This document shows, piece after piece, positions 46,374 through 59,094 of a stretch of DNA of 64,000 bases. The notes below the pieces were generated by a model that saw only the letters and a program-made list of their open reading frames with translations, searched no databases and was not told the origin of the DNA. Source of the stretch: Porogramme epimiltina (taxonomy: Eukaryota > Basidiomycota > Agaricomycetes > Polyporales > Polyporaceae); assembly GCA_900155495.1 (NCBI GenBank), contig FTLJ01000395.1:62001-126000 (forward strand). The letters are read 5' to 3'. The position numbers were made by a program, and so were the translations under genes. Position 1 is the stretch's first letter. Each line of letters starts with the position of its first letter.

Positions 46374-47988
46374 ATGAATCTTGCGCGGCATTCCATCAGC
46401 TCCACCGCCCCAGTTCTCATCTTCGACGCTCGCTTCGATCCAGAGAGTCGCATCTTCACTACCGCTACACCAGCCGGCTTCGCCATCTACCGTACATGGC
46501 CCCTGCAGCTCATCCGGAAGCGCGGTATGACATTCGTTCGGCGGTGATCGCCACAAACTGTGCTATATATTGAAGTTTACGACAGAAATTACCGGCGGCA
46601 CGCTCTCCGCTGTTGTTCCACTCCATACATCCTCCTTGCTCTTTCTCGTCGGTGGCGGTAGAAGTCCAAGGTACCCTCCAAATAAGGTGATCCTATGGGA
46701 CGATGCACTTGGCCAGGAAGTCGCAGAACTCGAGTTCAGGGAGAAGGTCAGGGGCCTGACATGCCGACGAGGATGGCTTGCGGTCGCGCTCCGCAGACGG
46801 ATCGTCGTATTCCAGGTCGGCGAGAGCGTCGTACGGTTTGGGGAGTGGGATACATGCGACAATCCACGAGGTACGTCTCCCGACTCCGACCTACGCCTCA
46901 TTTCGCTGTCGATCGCTCGACGCTGATTTGCTTTCTTATACTCCAAGGTTTGCTCGCACTGGCGACTGCTGCGCACTCGACGCTACTCGCCATCCCAGGC
47001 CGCCAGATGGGGCACATACAGCTCATACACCTCCCGCCTTGTCCCCCTCCGCAACCGATCGGGCCCCCATCACCTACACCCCCCTCGCGCCCTCCTCCAG
47101 CACCGACAAAGCACCCGGTGTCGATCATCGCCGCACACACATCTGCCCTTAATACGCTCTCTGTGCCGCCGTCCGGCCGGCTACTGGCCACCACCTCTTC
47201 GCGCGGAACTCTGATCCGAATATGGGACACCGTTTCAGGGAAGCTGGTTAGGGAGCTACGGAGGGGTGCTGACAAGGCGGTGATATACGGCGTCGCGTTT
47301 CGTCCAGACGAGCGCGAGGTGTGCGTATGGAGTGATAAGGGAACCGTCCATGTCTTCGCTCTTACGGCGGGATCTGGGGCCTCGTGAGTGTGCTTCCCAT
47401 CTTCCGCATCATTCGAATAACTGAAGGCGGCATCGCCGTAGCAATCGACAGTCAACGTTCTCCCCCTTGACGCCATTCATACCCCTCCCCAAGTACTTCG
47501 ATTCGGAATGGTCCTATGCGCAGTACCGGATCCCGTCACAATCTGCACACATTTCGATCTCTGCGCAGCCCGTCAGATCTCCGACGGCTGACGTCGTGGA
47601 CGAAGAGAAGTGCGTGGTAGGCTGGATCCAGGTCTCCCCAGAGAACCAAGAGGAGCCGGGCAGGGTCCTGCCGGTTGAGCATCAGCTTGTTGCGCTGACG
47701 TACACGGGGGGCTGGTACCGCTTATCTCTCCCTACATCCACTTCCTCGTCTTCTTCTGCCCCACCGCCACCGCATGTTCTCGCTCAGCCGAGCCCCTCAC
47801 GCGACCCGCTTTCGGCGTCCCCGCCAAGCGTCAAGACGCTGTCAATGGTGCGCCCGCGGTCATCGAGCGGCTCGTCGTTCACAAGCCGGCCAGACAAGGG
47901 TAAGGAGCGCGAGAGAGAGGAGAAACCGGGGCGTGAGTGCACTCTGCGCGAATATAGGATGTTTGGACGGTGGGATGGGTGGGGATAG
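46374..47988 (+). CDS. PROPPIN (Atg18/Hsv2/WIPI family) WD40 phosphoinositide-binding protein
   Basis: Four exons (46374-46524, 46586-46870, 46948-47383, 47442-47988) give 1419 nt, 472 aa. Beta-propeller blades: VLIFDARFDPESRIFTTATP, FLVGGGRSPRYPPNKVILWD, LTCRRGWLAVALRRRIVVF, IIAAHTSALNTLSVPPSGRL, ATTSSRGTLIRIWDT. The phosphoinositide motif is LRRG in LVRELRRGADKAVIYGVAF, a variant of F/LRRG. The last third is a Ser/Pro-rich insertion or tail (SSSSAPPPPHVL, GKEREREEKPGRE) ending FGRWDGWG. Family knowledge: PROPPINs bind PI3P and PI(3,5)P2 and act in autophagosome formation and vacuole dynamics. The 'PNKVILWD' blade resembles Hsv2/WIPI3-4 more than Atg18, but I leave the subgroup open. Confidence 0.88.
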
Positions 47989-48342
47989 ATGGACTTCCTC
48001 TCTTTCTCTTTACTTCTAGTGGTTGCTCTTCTGTTGTGATGTACCTTCCCTTCCACGCTACTCACGTTTCTGTGATGACCGACACGACCCACATACATAC
48101 ACATGTACCACCATACATATCACCCTGCACACACTGTTCGGCCTGTAATAGTATCCTCTTATTGAACGCGGGTCCCCAGACTTGCGTCATTCTAATTCGG
48201 GTTGATTGAACCTTAGTACATGAGCGTCACCACGGTTCTATAGGTGATAAGCGCACAGCATTAACTTAAGTTCATCTACCACGACGTCGTGACGTAGACA
48301 CCTCCCCCAAACTCTCGTGCGGCCCTGAGTAGCGCAAGACGC
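47989..48342. other. Intergenic region, PROPPIN 3' end / ATE1 promoter
   Basis: 354 bp containing CACACA-type dinucleotide runs near 48,085-48,130. No gene or TATA box that I would defend. Confidence 0.35.
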
Positions 48343-50116
<1,774 letters not shown>

Positions 50117-51125
50117 GCCACTCAAGGAGGTCCATCTCTCATGGAATGTCGAGACGGGGACTGTAATAACCTTTGCTCGTGTACCCCCAAGAATATCGCT
50201 CATATCTAGAATGGAAAATATGGCCTCTAGCGGCTGGCATGTACTCGCTTGGTTTTTCCTTGAGCTCTTAGAGTACAACAGATGCCAGAGGTAGAACATA
50301 GTCCACGGGGTCTAGCACAGATCTCTAAGATAAATATGGAGAATTTAGATAGACCGGATGACTTGAAGTACCTTCCGGCTTAGAGTTTCTCTCCTGCAGT
50401 GCTTCGATTATACGATTCGGTGCAGAATCGGACGTCCCAGCCTCTCCCGTGCGTTGTGAATGGAAACTACCATCCGCTCACATGCATGCTCAATGTTTTT
50501 GTATAGAATCTGTCGCGCCGATACCACAGAAAGGAGACAGCACATGACAACATCGTCCGGCCTTCTCCGACTTTCCGGATCGGCTATTGGGGTTTGAGAC
50601 AGGGTAGCGAGCCTGTTTGTTACCCGACAAAGGAAGTCATTCACCCGAATGCTTATTTCTTCGAGTGGTTTGAGATCTTTGGAGCTGAGTGCTCCGGATG
50701 GATACCGGGTCGGTGTGGACGATGGCATAATATTAAGGGGATGGAAGGAAGGATTTACAGACGACTCGGGAGGAACATAGCGCATTTGTACGTTGGCTTA
50801 CTAGAAATTGGAGGAGGAAGTGGAAGAACGAATACCGCTAAAACGTTAGCCATTGCGACTACTGGCCGTGGCAGGGCTGGCCACTTGTGTGGAAGGTTTG
50901 CTGTAAACAGCGAACACTTTGATCGGCGTTTAGACAGATTTGCTTTCACCGCTGTTTAGCTTTCCGCGGGAGTTGCCGGAGGGCGCGCGCCTGGGCATAC
51001 CAGGTGCATGACCTTCCCGAAGCTACTCACCTTCCCTGGCATTGCGCACGGCATGAGTAGGGCGTGTCCTTAGTCGCTGGTCAGGACTCACTACTCCGTG
51101 CCCAGTCTATCGTACGCTTTTCCGC
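50117..51125. other. 1 kb region between ATE1 and IMP2
   Basis: Contains the ATE1 3' end, a minus-strand orphan ORF (50408-50785, listed separately) and the IMP2 promoter. The DNA is less GC-rich than the flanking genes. No other gene seen. Confidence 0.4.
50408..50785 (-). CDS. Orphan ORF, possible small gene
   Basis: A 125-residue frame with a mixed, protein-like composition: SSTPTRYPSGALSSKDLKPL, RVNDFLCRVTNRLATLSQTP, DVVMCCLLSVVSARQILY, and the end RERLGRPILHRIV. The start MRYVPPESS is preceded by another frame with an ATG (about 50,846) that could splice in through a GTAAGC donor near 50,810. No family recognised. It may be a lineage-specific gene or a chance ORF. Confidence 0.25.
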   Translation of the reverse strand: MRYVPPESSVNPSFHPLNIMPSSTPTRYPSGALSSKDLKPLEEISIRVNDFLCRVTNRLATLSQTPIADPESRRRPDDVVMCCLLSVVSARQILYKNIEHACERMVVSIHNARERLGRPILHRIV

Positions 51126-52167
51126 ATGCACGCTTTCTCCGCCGCCCGCTCACGTTGGGCCGCCTTCCGCGAGGCCCGCCGCGCCTTCGTGCGGAAGCGG
51201 CCCGCCCTCAAGTTCTCCCTCTTCGTCGCCTCATGGCTCCCCCTCGGCCTCTTCGCGACTGAGTATGTCTTCAACGTCAAGGCCGTCCGCGGGCGCAGCA
51301 TGCAGGTGCGCAACACCCGCCCTCTGGGTCTGCGAGTGCGCGGGAGGTGACGGGATACGCGACTCCGCGCCAGCTAGCCCACGCTTAACCCGGACGACTC
51401 GCCCTGGCGCGACATCGTGCTCTTCGACCGGTTCTCGGTCAGGATATTGCGGGAGTATCATCGCGGCGACGTCGTTGCGCTCAAGTGAGTACAATTTTAC
51501 CCTCTTCCTGCTTGCTCGGGGAGTTGAGGGCAGTGGTGCGCGCGCGAAGGTCACCTGTCGACTCAAAACTCGTCGTAAAGCGTATCGTCGCGCTCGAAGG
51601 AGACGTGGTACGTCCGCTCACAGGCCGTACCCTATGCACCCGCCCGCCGCTGATGAGCGGTGCTTCTCGCAGGTCAAGACACTTCCACCGTACCCGGACG
51701 CGGAGGTGCGTGTGCCCGCGGGCCACGCATGGGTCGAAGGTGCGCGCCCGCTCGTTATGTTCACACCGCAGCTCCCCCGTTTCACATTCCCCCGCCTGTT
51801 CTACTTCCCCCGCACACACCGCCCCCAAGGCGACGAGCCCTTCCGGACCGAGGACAGCAACCGCTTCGGCGCCGTGAGTCGCGTTCCCAAACCTAACGCG
51901 CGGCGTGCCAGAGGCTGACGCGTCCGCCCCCCGCTCCCGCAGGTCCCGCTTGGCTTGATCGAGTCTAGGTTATCACACATCCTGTGGCCTTGGGCCCGCC
52001 TGGGACCGCTCGGACAGCCTCTCATGGCGCGCCCTGACGCACGGCGCGGCACTCCTGACTGGCGCCGCAGCCAGGGTGAGCTCGAGCGTGAACGGTGGCG
52101 GGCCTCACGGGTCACCGTCGCCGGTGCGCAGTCGAGCTCGAGCATCGCAGATGCAGACCCTCGATGA
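51126..52167 (+). CDS. IMP2: Mitochondrial inner membrane protease subunit 2 (S26 signal peptidase family)
   Basis: Six exons sum to 681 nt, 226 aa. An N-terminal basic helix (ARSRWAAFREARRAFVRKRP) leads into the TM SLFVASWLPLGLFATEYVF. The catalytic Ser lies in GRSMQPTLNPDDSP; the QPTLNP form distinguishes Imp2 from Imp1. The catalytic Lys lies in LVVKRIVALEGDV. The C-terminal strand block is [30 protein letters not shown] with SRLSHILWPWARLG. A long Arg-rich tail follows. Family knowledge: Imp1/Imp2 remove intermembrane-space sorting signals (e.g. of cytochrome c1, Imp2). A very short GC-rich intron system is used, with phases consistent at all five junctions. Confidence 0.93.
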
Positions 52168-52610
52168 CGCCAAAACGGTTCGTTTGCGGGGTGCCAGGTT
52201 GAGATCGAGGCTTGGTGGTGGTTGTGGCGGCGGCGGCGGTGGTGGCGACTGTGAAGTAGGGTATTACATGCGGTCCGCAGTTTGGTCCGTTTTTATGGTC
52301 AATACGATTTCTACAGTCCGCGGGGGCGATTACGATGCTACAGCGTGCTTCACTACCAATAGAATAAAAACAATGCGAGCGAAGGACGTCCTAGGGAAGT
52401 GAAAATCGAGGCTGCCGTGATGACGGAAGGGATGCAGAGAGGCGAAGAAGGACGGCAGGGGCAAGGGACATGCGGGTTGTAGGGTAGGACGGGGTTGGTG
52501 GGCAACTCCAAAAAACGACAGGGCAGGGTGAGCAAGGGAAGATGCGAATGAACTGCGACGAGGACGAGAGGAAAGAACGAATTCCAGTTGGCGCTGCGAC
52601 ACTACTACAA
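52168..52610. other. Convergent 3' intergenic region
   Basis: 443 bp between the IMP2 and KCH1 stops, with a GGCGGCGG-type repeat near 52,225-52,245. No gene seen. Confidence 0.4.
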
Positions 52611-54620
52611 CTACATGGCATGCGTGTGTCCACCGTTATAGTCATACCCGTCATTACCCCCCGTGTGACCCTGCGAGTAGCCGTACTGGTCTGTGTGGTT
52701 GAGCATTGGCTGCGCACCAGGCGAGTACGGGTTGGGGTGGTACTCGTCCTGGTACATCCCCTGCGCCTGGTGGCCGTAGGGTGCAGTGCTCGCCGACCGG
52801 TAGTCGGGCGCAGTGCTCATCGACCGGTAGTCGGGAGCGGTGCTCTGAGAGCGGTAGTCGGGAGCGGTGCTCTGAGAGCGGTAGTCGGGCAGGGTGGTCT
52901 GCTGCGACCGCCAGTCTGGCGCCGTGCTCTGCGAGCGGTAATCCGGTGCCGTGCTTTGTGAGCGGAAGTCGGGCGCGGTGCTTGCTGAGCGGTATTGGTC
53001 ATACTGGTCGTAGGCGTATCCTTCTGAATGACCGTAAGGTGCACCGGCGGACGCGAGATGGACCTGGCTGGCATGATCCTCGTCGTACATCTGTTGTGGC
53101 TGATCGGGTAGGGTACCAAGAGAGTTGTTGTACTGGTGGTAGCCTCCAGCGTATGCAGGCATTGGGGGATAGTCCGCGGGATAGTCCATAGCGACCTTGT
53201 AGTCACTATAGTAGTCCGTGGCAGCATAGGTGCTAGGAGCAGGAGCGGCGGTGCGAGTACGAATGGAGGTCGTGTCATCGTCGTCGTCGACAGAAAGGTT
53301 CGGGAGGGTGGGCTGGGGAAGAGGCTTCGCAATGAACTCGCCCTTCTTGTTCTTGAGGTGAGAGAAGTCGCCAGCAGCCTCTTTCTTGGCAAGTGCAGCA
53401 GCCTTTGCCATACGTTGCTTGTTCCTGCGTTTGATAATCTCGGCAATGCGCTAGAGAGCTAATTTTAGATGCTGAGCTAACCACATTTCTAATGCCACGT
53501 ACCTTATCGACTTTGTGACAGCAGTATTCCTGTAAAATCTGAGGATACTATTCTCCACGTCACAACAGCGAGGGCACATACCTTGAGGTTCCCCTGGATG
53601 TGCATCAAGAGAGGAATGTAGCATATGCCAGCGATGATAAGCATGAGCAGGGAGATGGCGAAGATGGTCACGGTGAAAGCCGTTGACACAGTAAGTGCGG
53701 ATGTGATGTAGTCGCCATCGAAGTACTTCTTGACGTTGTACCAAGCTCCATCGTCTTCCTTGGAAAGGTAGAACGCGTACAGGGTCAGCGCGTTGATAGA
53801 TTGACGAGGGCCATCCGCAAAGAGGAGCCGCTTCCAGCCTAACAAGATCATCAGAATATGCACATAAGCGAGATTGCCTGACTACGCACTCTTGAACGTG
53901 AAGAAGACGAAGAAGGCGAAGTCGTCCATCCTCTTCGTGGAAGCAGCGATGTGATTGAAGAAACAAAAGTGGTCGTAGGACCCTGATAGTGGGGGCCGTT
54001 AAGCCACAGAGCACAGGGTGGTGGAGGATGACATACGAAGGGAATAGTACTTGTTCGCCATGATATTCGTGAAGGCATACGAAATATCACGGCTCTGAAT
54101 GATCTTCTTCGCCTTGTACGCGTCGTATGCAAGCTATACACACCTAAGAGGTTGTAATAGCTAGAAATCGCACTGGAGACATACCAGGAGGAAGGAGAAG
54201 ATGACGCATCCGAAGAAGAGCCAACGACCGATGCTGAAGGGAATGTACACACAGCCGTTCGTTTGGTCTTCTGGACAACTGTTGAAGATGGCGTTTGACC
54301 ATGATGTCGTTGTAAGCATGGTTATTGCCGTGAAGATATCGGAGACATAGACGAGGAAGGAGATGAGGACGCCGACGTAGAGCCAGAGGTACCTGCATCA
54401 ACGGGGTCAGTAGACTGTCGCCGCAGAGGAGCGTCGGACGCCCGAATGGACATAAGACTGACTTTAATCGCGCGCCGCATCCGGTGTCTCTGAACTCACG
54501 AGTGTCGACGAAGTCGAACTGTGTGGGGCGTCAGCCGCACGGACGAGCAAATGAGTGCTGCTGCGGAAATACCTTGTGGTCTGGGACGACCTCTCGTTTC
54601 CATGTAGCACCTTTACACAT
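52611..54620 (-). CDS. KCH1: KCH1/PRM6-type low-affinity potassium transporter
   Basis: Start MCKGATWKREVVPDHK at 54620, spliced to FDFVDTREFRDTGCGARLK, the conserved N-terminus of the family. Then YLWLYVGVLISFLVYVSD (TM), the extracellular NAIFNSCPEDQTNGCVYIPF, IGRWLFFGCVIFSFLL (TM), ANKYYSLRSYDHFCFF, and LTVSTAFTVTIFAISLLMLI (TM). A Lys/Arg-rich amphipathic segment (EYCCHKVDKRIAEIIKRRNK) leads into a long cytosolic tail. That tail has Tyr/Pro-rich sequence and an eight-fold nine-residue repeat (52776-52991). Family knowledge: yeast Kch1 mediates K+ influx and is needed for Ca-channel activation during the mating-pheromone response. The tail repeat is not part of the core family. Confidence 0.85.
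52776..52991 (-). repeat. Eight nine-residue repeats (RSQSTAPDY type) in the KCH1 tail
   Basis: Eight tandem coding units with consensus RSQSTAPDY. Variants: F or W in position 9, A or M in position 3, one ten-residue unit (RSQQTTLPDY) and a degenerate last unit. Each has two or three Ser/Thr and most have a PDY turn, suggesting multisite phosphorylation or adaptor binding; the function is inference. Confidence 0.9.
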
Positions 54621-55024
54621 GAGGGCTCACAGGATCGCGTGTTGAAGGGAGTATGTTGGGCAAAGGAGTGTCGAGCGACGTGGGGGCGGCCTCTGAGAGA
54701 GAAGCAACGCCCGGGCCAGCCAAGTCGCGGAGAGAAAGAGCGGCTGTCTGGGAAATGACAGGAGGCGAACCTGGGCGGAGAGGTGAGACGAACGCCGGCT
54801 TTGAGGGCGAGCGGGCTGTGGCTGGGATCAAGACAGCGTGATGGCAGAGGAGGGGCGGGCTGGGAGCAGGCTCGGGCCAGAGGCTGGAGGTCGTGGAAGA
54901 GCAGAGTCTGAGGGCCCCGTTAACGACCAGGGCATCCCCGGTGGCGCTCTCTTCTCTATGGGCGCCTGTCTCACTCCCCCGATCTCGCTCCGCAAGCGCC
55001 TGCTATTCTTCGCACCAAAACACA
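54621..55024. promoter_or_regulatory. Divergent promoter region, KCH1 / RBG1
   Basis: 404 bp between opposite starts, G/A-rich on the left half (GAGAGAGAAG-type) and CT-rich before RBG1. No TATA box. Open frames across it are compositional. Confidence 0.35.
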
Positions 55025-56841
55025 ATGACGACCGTACAGAAAATCAAGGTATCCCCCTATCCTCGCTTCCCGCTCCCGGCCTATTGTTCTAACCACTTCA
55101 CAATGCCGCAAGGAAATCGAAGATGAGATGGTAAGCCGTCCGCCCTTCGCCGTCCCGTACAACTGCTTAGTATGAGGATTGCAGGCGAGGAGTATGTCTT
55201 CTGTCCTTCGGCTCCGACAGCCTGTTTCTCAATGCCATCGTGAATCACAGCGCAGAAGAATAAGGCCACGAGCTACCATTTAGGTCAGCTCAAGGCCAAG
55301 CTCGCGAAGCTCCGCCGAGAGCTCCTCGGGCCTTCAGGCGGTGGAGGCGGAGGCGGAGGCCTGGGCTTCGACGTTGCGCGTACGGGTATTGCGACAGTCG
55401 GATTCGTTGGTTTCCCTTCAGTGGGCAAGGTGTGTTGCCCCCGTGTCGCGACTGTCGCAACGCTCATGTCTGTGTCAACTCCATCCAGTCAACGCTGATG
55501 TCCAAACTGACGGGCACACACTCGGAAGCGTCCGAGATTGATTTCACCACGCTTACCACTGTCCCTGGAACGCTCAAGGTCCATGGCGCGCCCATACAGA
55601 TTCTGGACTTACGTGCGTACCTGGTTTCCGACCATCTCTACGGATACCGCCTCATCCATTATAGCCGGAATCATCGAGGGAGCAAACGACGGTCGAGGGC
55701 GAGGTCGACAAGGTAAGCAGAGGCCGAATCACGTTTGAATCATCGAATGTGGTGCTAACTGAGATGTCCCAGTCATCGCCGGTACGTATTCTCACCGGCG
55801 ATATATCCGTACCGCAGCTCAAGTTCTATCCTAATCAGTCGCCCGAACATGTCACCTCATCTTCATCGTGCTCGATGTGCTCAAGCCCCTCGGGGACAAA
55901 GCAATCATTGAAAGTGAATTGGAGGGATTCGGTATCCGACTAAATAAAAAGCCTCCAGCCATTACTGTTCGGAAGAAAGAAAAGGGCGGAATTGCGATTA
56001 CGAATACCGTCCCTCTCACAAACATCGATCACGACGAGATCAAGGCCGTCCTGAGCGAATACCGCCTCAATAACGCCGATGTCGCGATCCGTCAAGCGAA
56101 CGCTACCGCCGACGACTTGGTAGACGTCATCGAGGGGAACCGGTGCGTCCTGCGTGTGCCCGGAATCGCCCCCAGCTAACGCCGCGCGCAAGTGTATACA
56201 TCCCAGCAATCTACGTAGGTTCCCTGCGCACGGCGTGATTGCGCATCAAAAAGGTTCACTGCTCACTGCCCCTCCCCCACCCCATCTCACAGGTACTGAA
56301 CAAGATAGATGCCATCTCGATCGAGGAGCTCGACCTCCTTTACCGCATCCCCATGAGCGTTCCGGTCTCGTCGCGCGAATGGTGGAACATCGACGAGCTC
56401 ATCGAGATGATGTGGCAGACGCTCAACCTCGTCCGCGTCTACACCAAGCCGCGTGGCCTCGCGCCCGACTACAGCTCACCAGTCGTGCTCCGCCGCGGCA
56501 AGTGCTCTGTCGAAGACTTCTGTAACGCGATCCACAAGGAGATAGCGAAACAAATGAAATAGTGCGTGTCGCCGCTGCCGCTCGCGTGTGGCTTCCGTGA
56601 GGCGATGTCCTCAGCTCCCGGGCGCGCTATTCTTGTACGCTGACGCTGATGCCTTCCATGCTTGTTCCACAGCGCGATTGTATGGGGAGCGAGCGCGAAG
56701 CACACTCGTGGCCAAAAAGTCGGGTTAGACCATGTTTTGGATGATGAAGATGGTTCGTGCCAGCTTCTTCGCCCATTGTATCTGTCACGATAGCTCGCTA
56801 ACTTCCACATCCCGACAGTTGTCCACATATCGAAGAAGTAA
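55025..56841 (+). CDS. RBG1: DRG1-type GTPase RBG1
   Basis: Twelve exons sum to 1107 nt, 368 aa, the usual DRG1 length. Order: [40 protein letters not shown], a Gly run, G1 [12 protein letters not shown] (interrupted by an intron), G3 [36 protein letters not shown]4 NKID in [10 protein letters not shown], and the TGS domain ([26 protein letters not shown]) ending DEDVVHISKK. The AxxxG FD VARTG stretch distinguishes DRG1 from DRG2. Family knowledge: with Tma46/DFRP1 it binds ribosomes and resolves stalled translation. Several exons are tiny: 24, 18, 7 (55185-55191), 9 (55773-55781), 22 and 23 nt. Confidence 0.95.
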
Positions 56842-57160
56842 TACCATTCTTGGTTGTTTCCAGTACTGTTGTAGCCCTACATAATTGTGTTATAGCATTC
56901 CATGTGTGACCTCATCACCGATCCTGTCGGTTCGAAGATATCGGTCGCTAGCCGGGGTGCACTCAATCAAAGGAAGTGGATTATTAATTCATTATATTGC
57001 GAGTAGGGAAGTAGTATATCTAGAGCGGTGATATAAGGGATTCGATTACAGGCCTCTACTGTACGAAGTCTATCGCAATAAGAGTACAACTAGGATACAA
57101 GGGCACAGCGTAGCAGTATAATGGATCCGGCGAAAATAGGTATACAAGTACATGGGGGAC
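56842..57160. other. Convergent 3' intergenic region
   Basis: 319 bp between the RBG1 and RNR stops, AT-richer than its flanks. Nothing further seen. Confidence 0.4.
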
Positions 57161-58627
57161 TCAGAAGTCCTCTTCCAATGAGCTGCACGTCCGGTTAGTA
57201 ACGCGGAGATTGCCCCGAACCTGGGAGGAAACTCACAAGAGGCGCTCTGCGGGTGCTGCGGAAGCCTCTTCTCCGTCCTTGGGAGCACTCTTGTGGAAGT
57301 TGGCAATGGCGTACTCGGACACACGCTTCTCAAAGAAGTTCGTCTTCCCTTGGAGGGAGATAAGGTCCATGAAGTCGAACGGGTTCGCCGCGCGGTAGTG
57401 CTTCTCGTTTCCAAGAGCAACGAGCAGGCGGTCGGCGACAAACTCAATGTACTGGCACATCAAATCCGCGTTCATACCAATAAGAGATACTGGCAATGCC
57501 TCTGTTGCATTTCCGTCAGGGGTGCGTCTGGCAGAATGAGACGGAATGAACTCACCCGTAAGAAATTCCTTCTCAATCTCGACAGCCTCGGTAATGATCT
57601 TCTCCACGCGTAGCGGATGCGGTCGCCGCTTCAGATGATGGAAAAGTAGACATGCGAAGTCGGTGTGCATTCCCTCATCGCGGGAGATGAGTTCGTTAGA
57701 GAACGTGAGCCCAGGCATGAGCCCGCGCTTCTTGAGCCAAAAGATCGACGCGAAGGAACCCGAGAAAAAGATCCCCTCTACGGCCGCGAACGCGACGAGG
57801 CGTTCCGCGAATGCAGACCGCTCGTCAGATATCCAGCGCAGCGCCCAGTCAGCCTTCTTCTTGATACATGGTATTGTCTCGATGGCGTCGAACAGAAATA
57901 CGCGCTCGGCGGGATCCTTGATGTAGGTGTCGATGAGGAGGGAGTACGTCTCGGAGTGTACGTTTTCGATCATTATTTGGAAGCCATAGAAGCAACGGGC
58001 TTCAGCTGCTTGGACTTCATTGGAGAAGCGTTCAACGAGGTTTTCGTTGACGATGCCGTCCGAGGCTGCGAAGAAAGCAAGGACATAGGACAGGAAATGC
58101 CGCTCGTTGGATGTGAGTTTGCCGTTCCAGTCCCAGAGGTCATGCGACAAGTCTATTTCTTCCACAGTCCAGAAGGATGCCTGAGCCTGTTTGTACATCT
58201 GCCATATCTAGGGACAGTTGAGCGGCATACCCTAGTTCCAATAGTGTTTAATTTACCTCATTGTATTGAATAGGAAACAGTACGAAACGTCTATTTGTCT
58301 CGGTGAGGAGAGGTTCCATGTCTAGTTGCAACGATGAGAGAGCAGCTGACAGAGACAGGGGTAGGGGCAAAACGTACGCTCTGGTAATGTAACCTCCCCA
58401 ACGAATCGCTCGTGAAGGTCTTCGTCTTCTGATAGGCTTGACTCATGCTGTTCTGAAGAACTCACACAAGGATTACTCTTCGACGGGTAATGTGTGACGA
58501 TGGCGCGTTTAGGGGATCGAGAGACAGCTGGCGAATATTCTTGAACACCTGTAGCACCGTTTGGGACGGCCATGGTCTTGGAGGCTTTGGAGAATGTCGA
58601 CACGCGTGGTTGTTCGGACAAAGACAT
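57161..58627 (-). CDS. RNR2: Ribonucleotide reductase small subunit, copy A
   Basis: Five exons (250, 65, 652, 265, 22 nt) sum to 1254 nt, 417 aa. The N-terminal tail ([18 protein letters not shown]) is Ser-rich and ends in [15 protein letters not shown]. Iron and radical residues are all present: Asp in [17 protein letters not shown] (E..H...Y), AAVEGIFF, and RDEGMHTDF. The C-terminus SLEEDF is the peptide that docks into the large subunit. Family knowledge: class Ia beta subunit with a diiron-tyrosyl cofactor; reduces NDPs to dNDPs with Rnr1 in the cytosol. The intron at 57502-57555 is 54 bp and stop-free. It is divergently paired with copy B. Core identity to copy B is high, but the N-tails differ. 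Confidence 0.96.
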
Positions 58628-59094
58628 ACACAAACGGACTTGCAGGTCAAGATGGAGGCGGAAGTGAAGAGGTTTATTTCGGCAAGACGGCGGTGGAGAC
58701 CACAAGGAAATGACGTGGAAGCGCCCGCGGTTGTCGAAAATGAGACGCGTGATGTCACGCGTCGCATGACATTACATAATCACGACCACGACCACGTCGG
58801 ACTCGCCCACTCGGAGCTTTTCGGCTTTGGGCACCACCACAGTCGCCAAAGCGCTGGACGAAAAGGAAGTGACGGGGGTGCTTTCCCACGCTCTTCCCCG
58901 CTAGTGGCTCTTTATATAATGAGACGCGGTCACGCGACAACAGAGCCAAACAACGCGTGCCGTCGCGTTGTTGAAAATCCAGCCCTATTTAAGCCTCCAG
59001 GCGCGCCAGGTCTCTGCGTGAACACCCTCAACCTCCTCTGGAGCAGCCCTACCACCTACCCACTCCATCTAGACTCGTCTTACTATCTCTTACC
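58628..59094. promoter_or_regulatory. Bidirectional RNR promoter with ACGCGT (MCB-like) boxes
   Basis: 467 bp between the two RNR start codons. ACGCGT occurs at 58745-58750, 58757-58762 and 58953-58958, with related CACGCGAC and GACGCGG near 58,924-58,937. A further ACGCGT lies at 58602-58607, just inside the copy A coding start. TATATAA at 58913-58919 and TATTTAAG near 58,985 face copy B. ACGCGT is the MluI cell-cycle box bound by MBF in yeasts, where RNR genes are classic targets. Confidence 0.7.
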
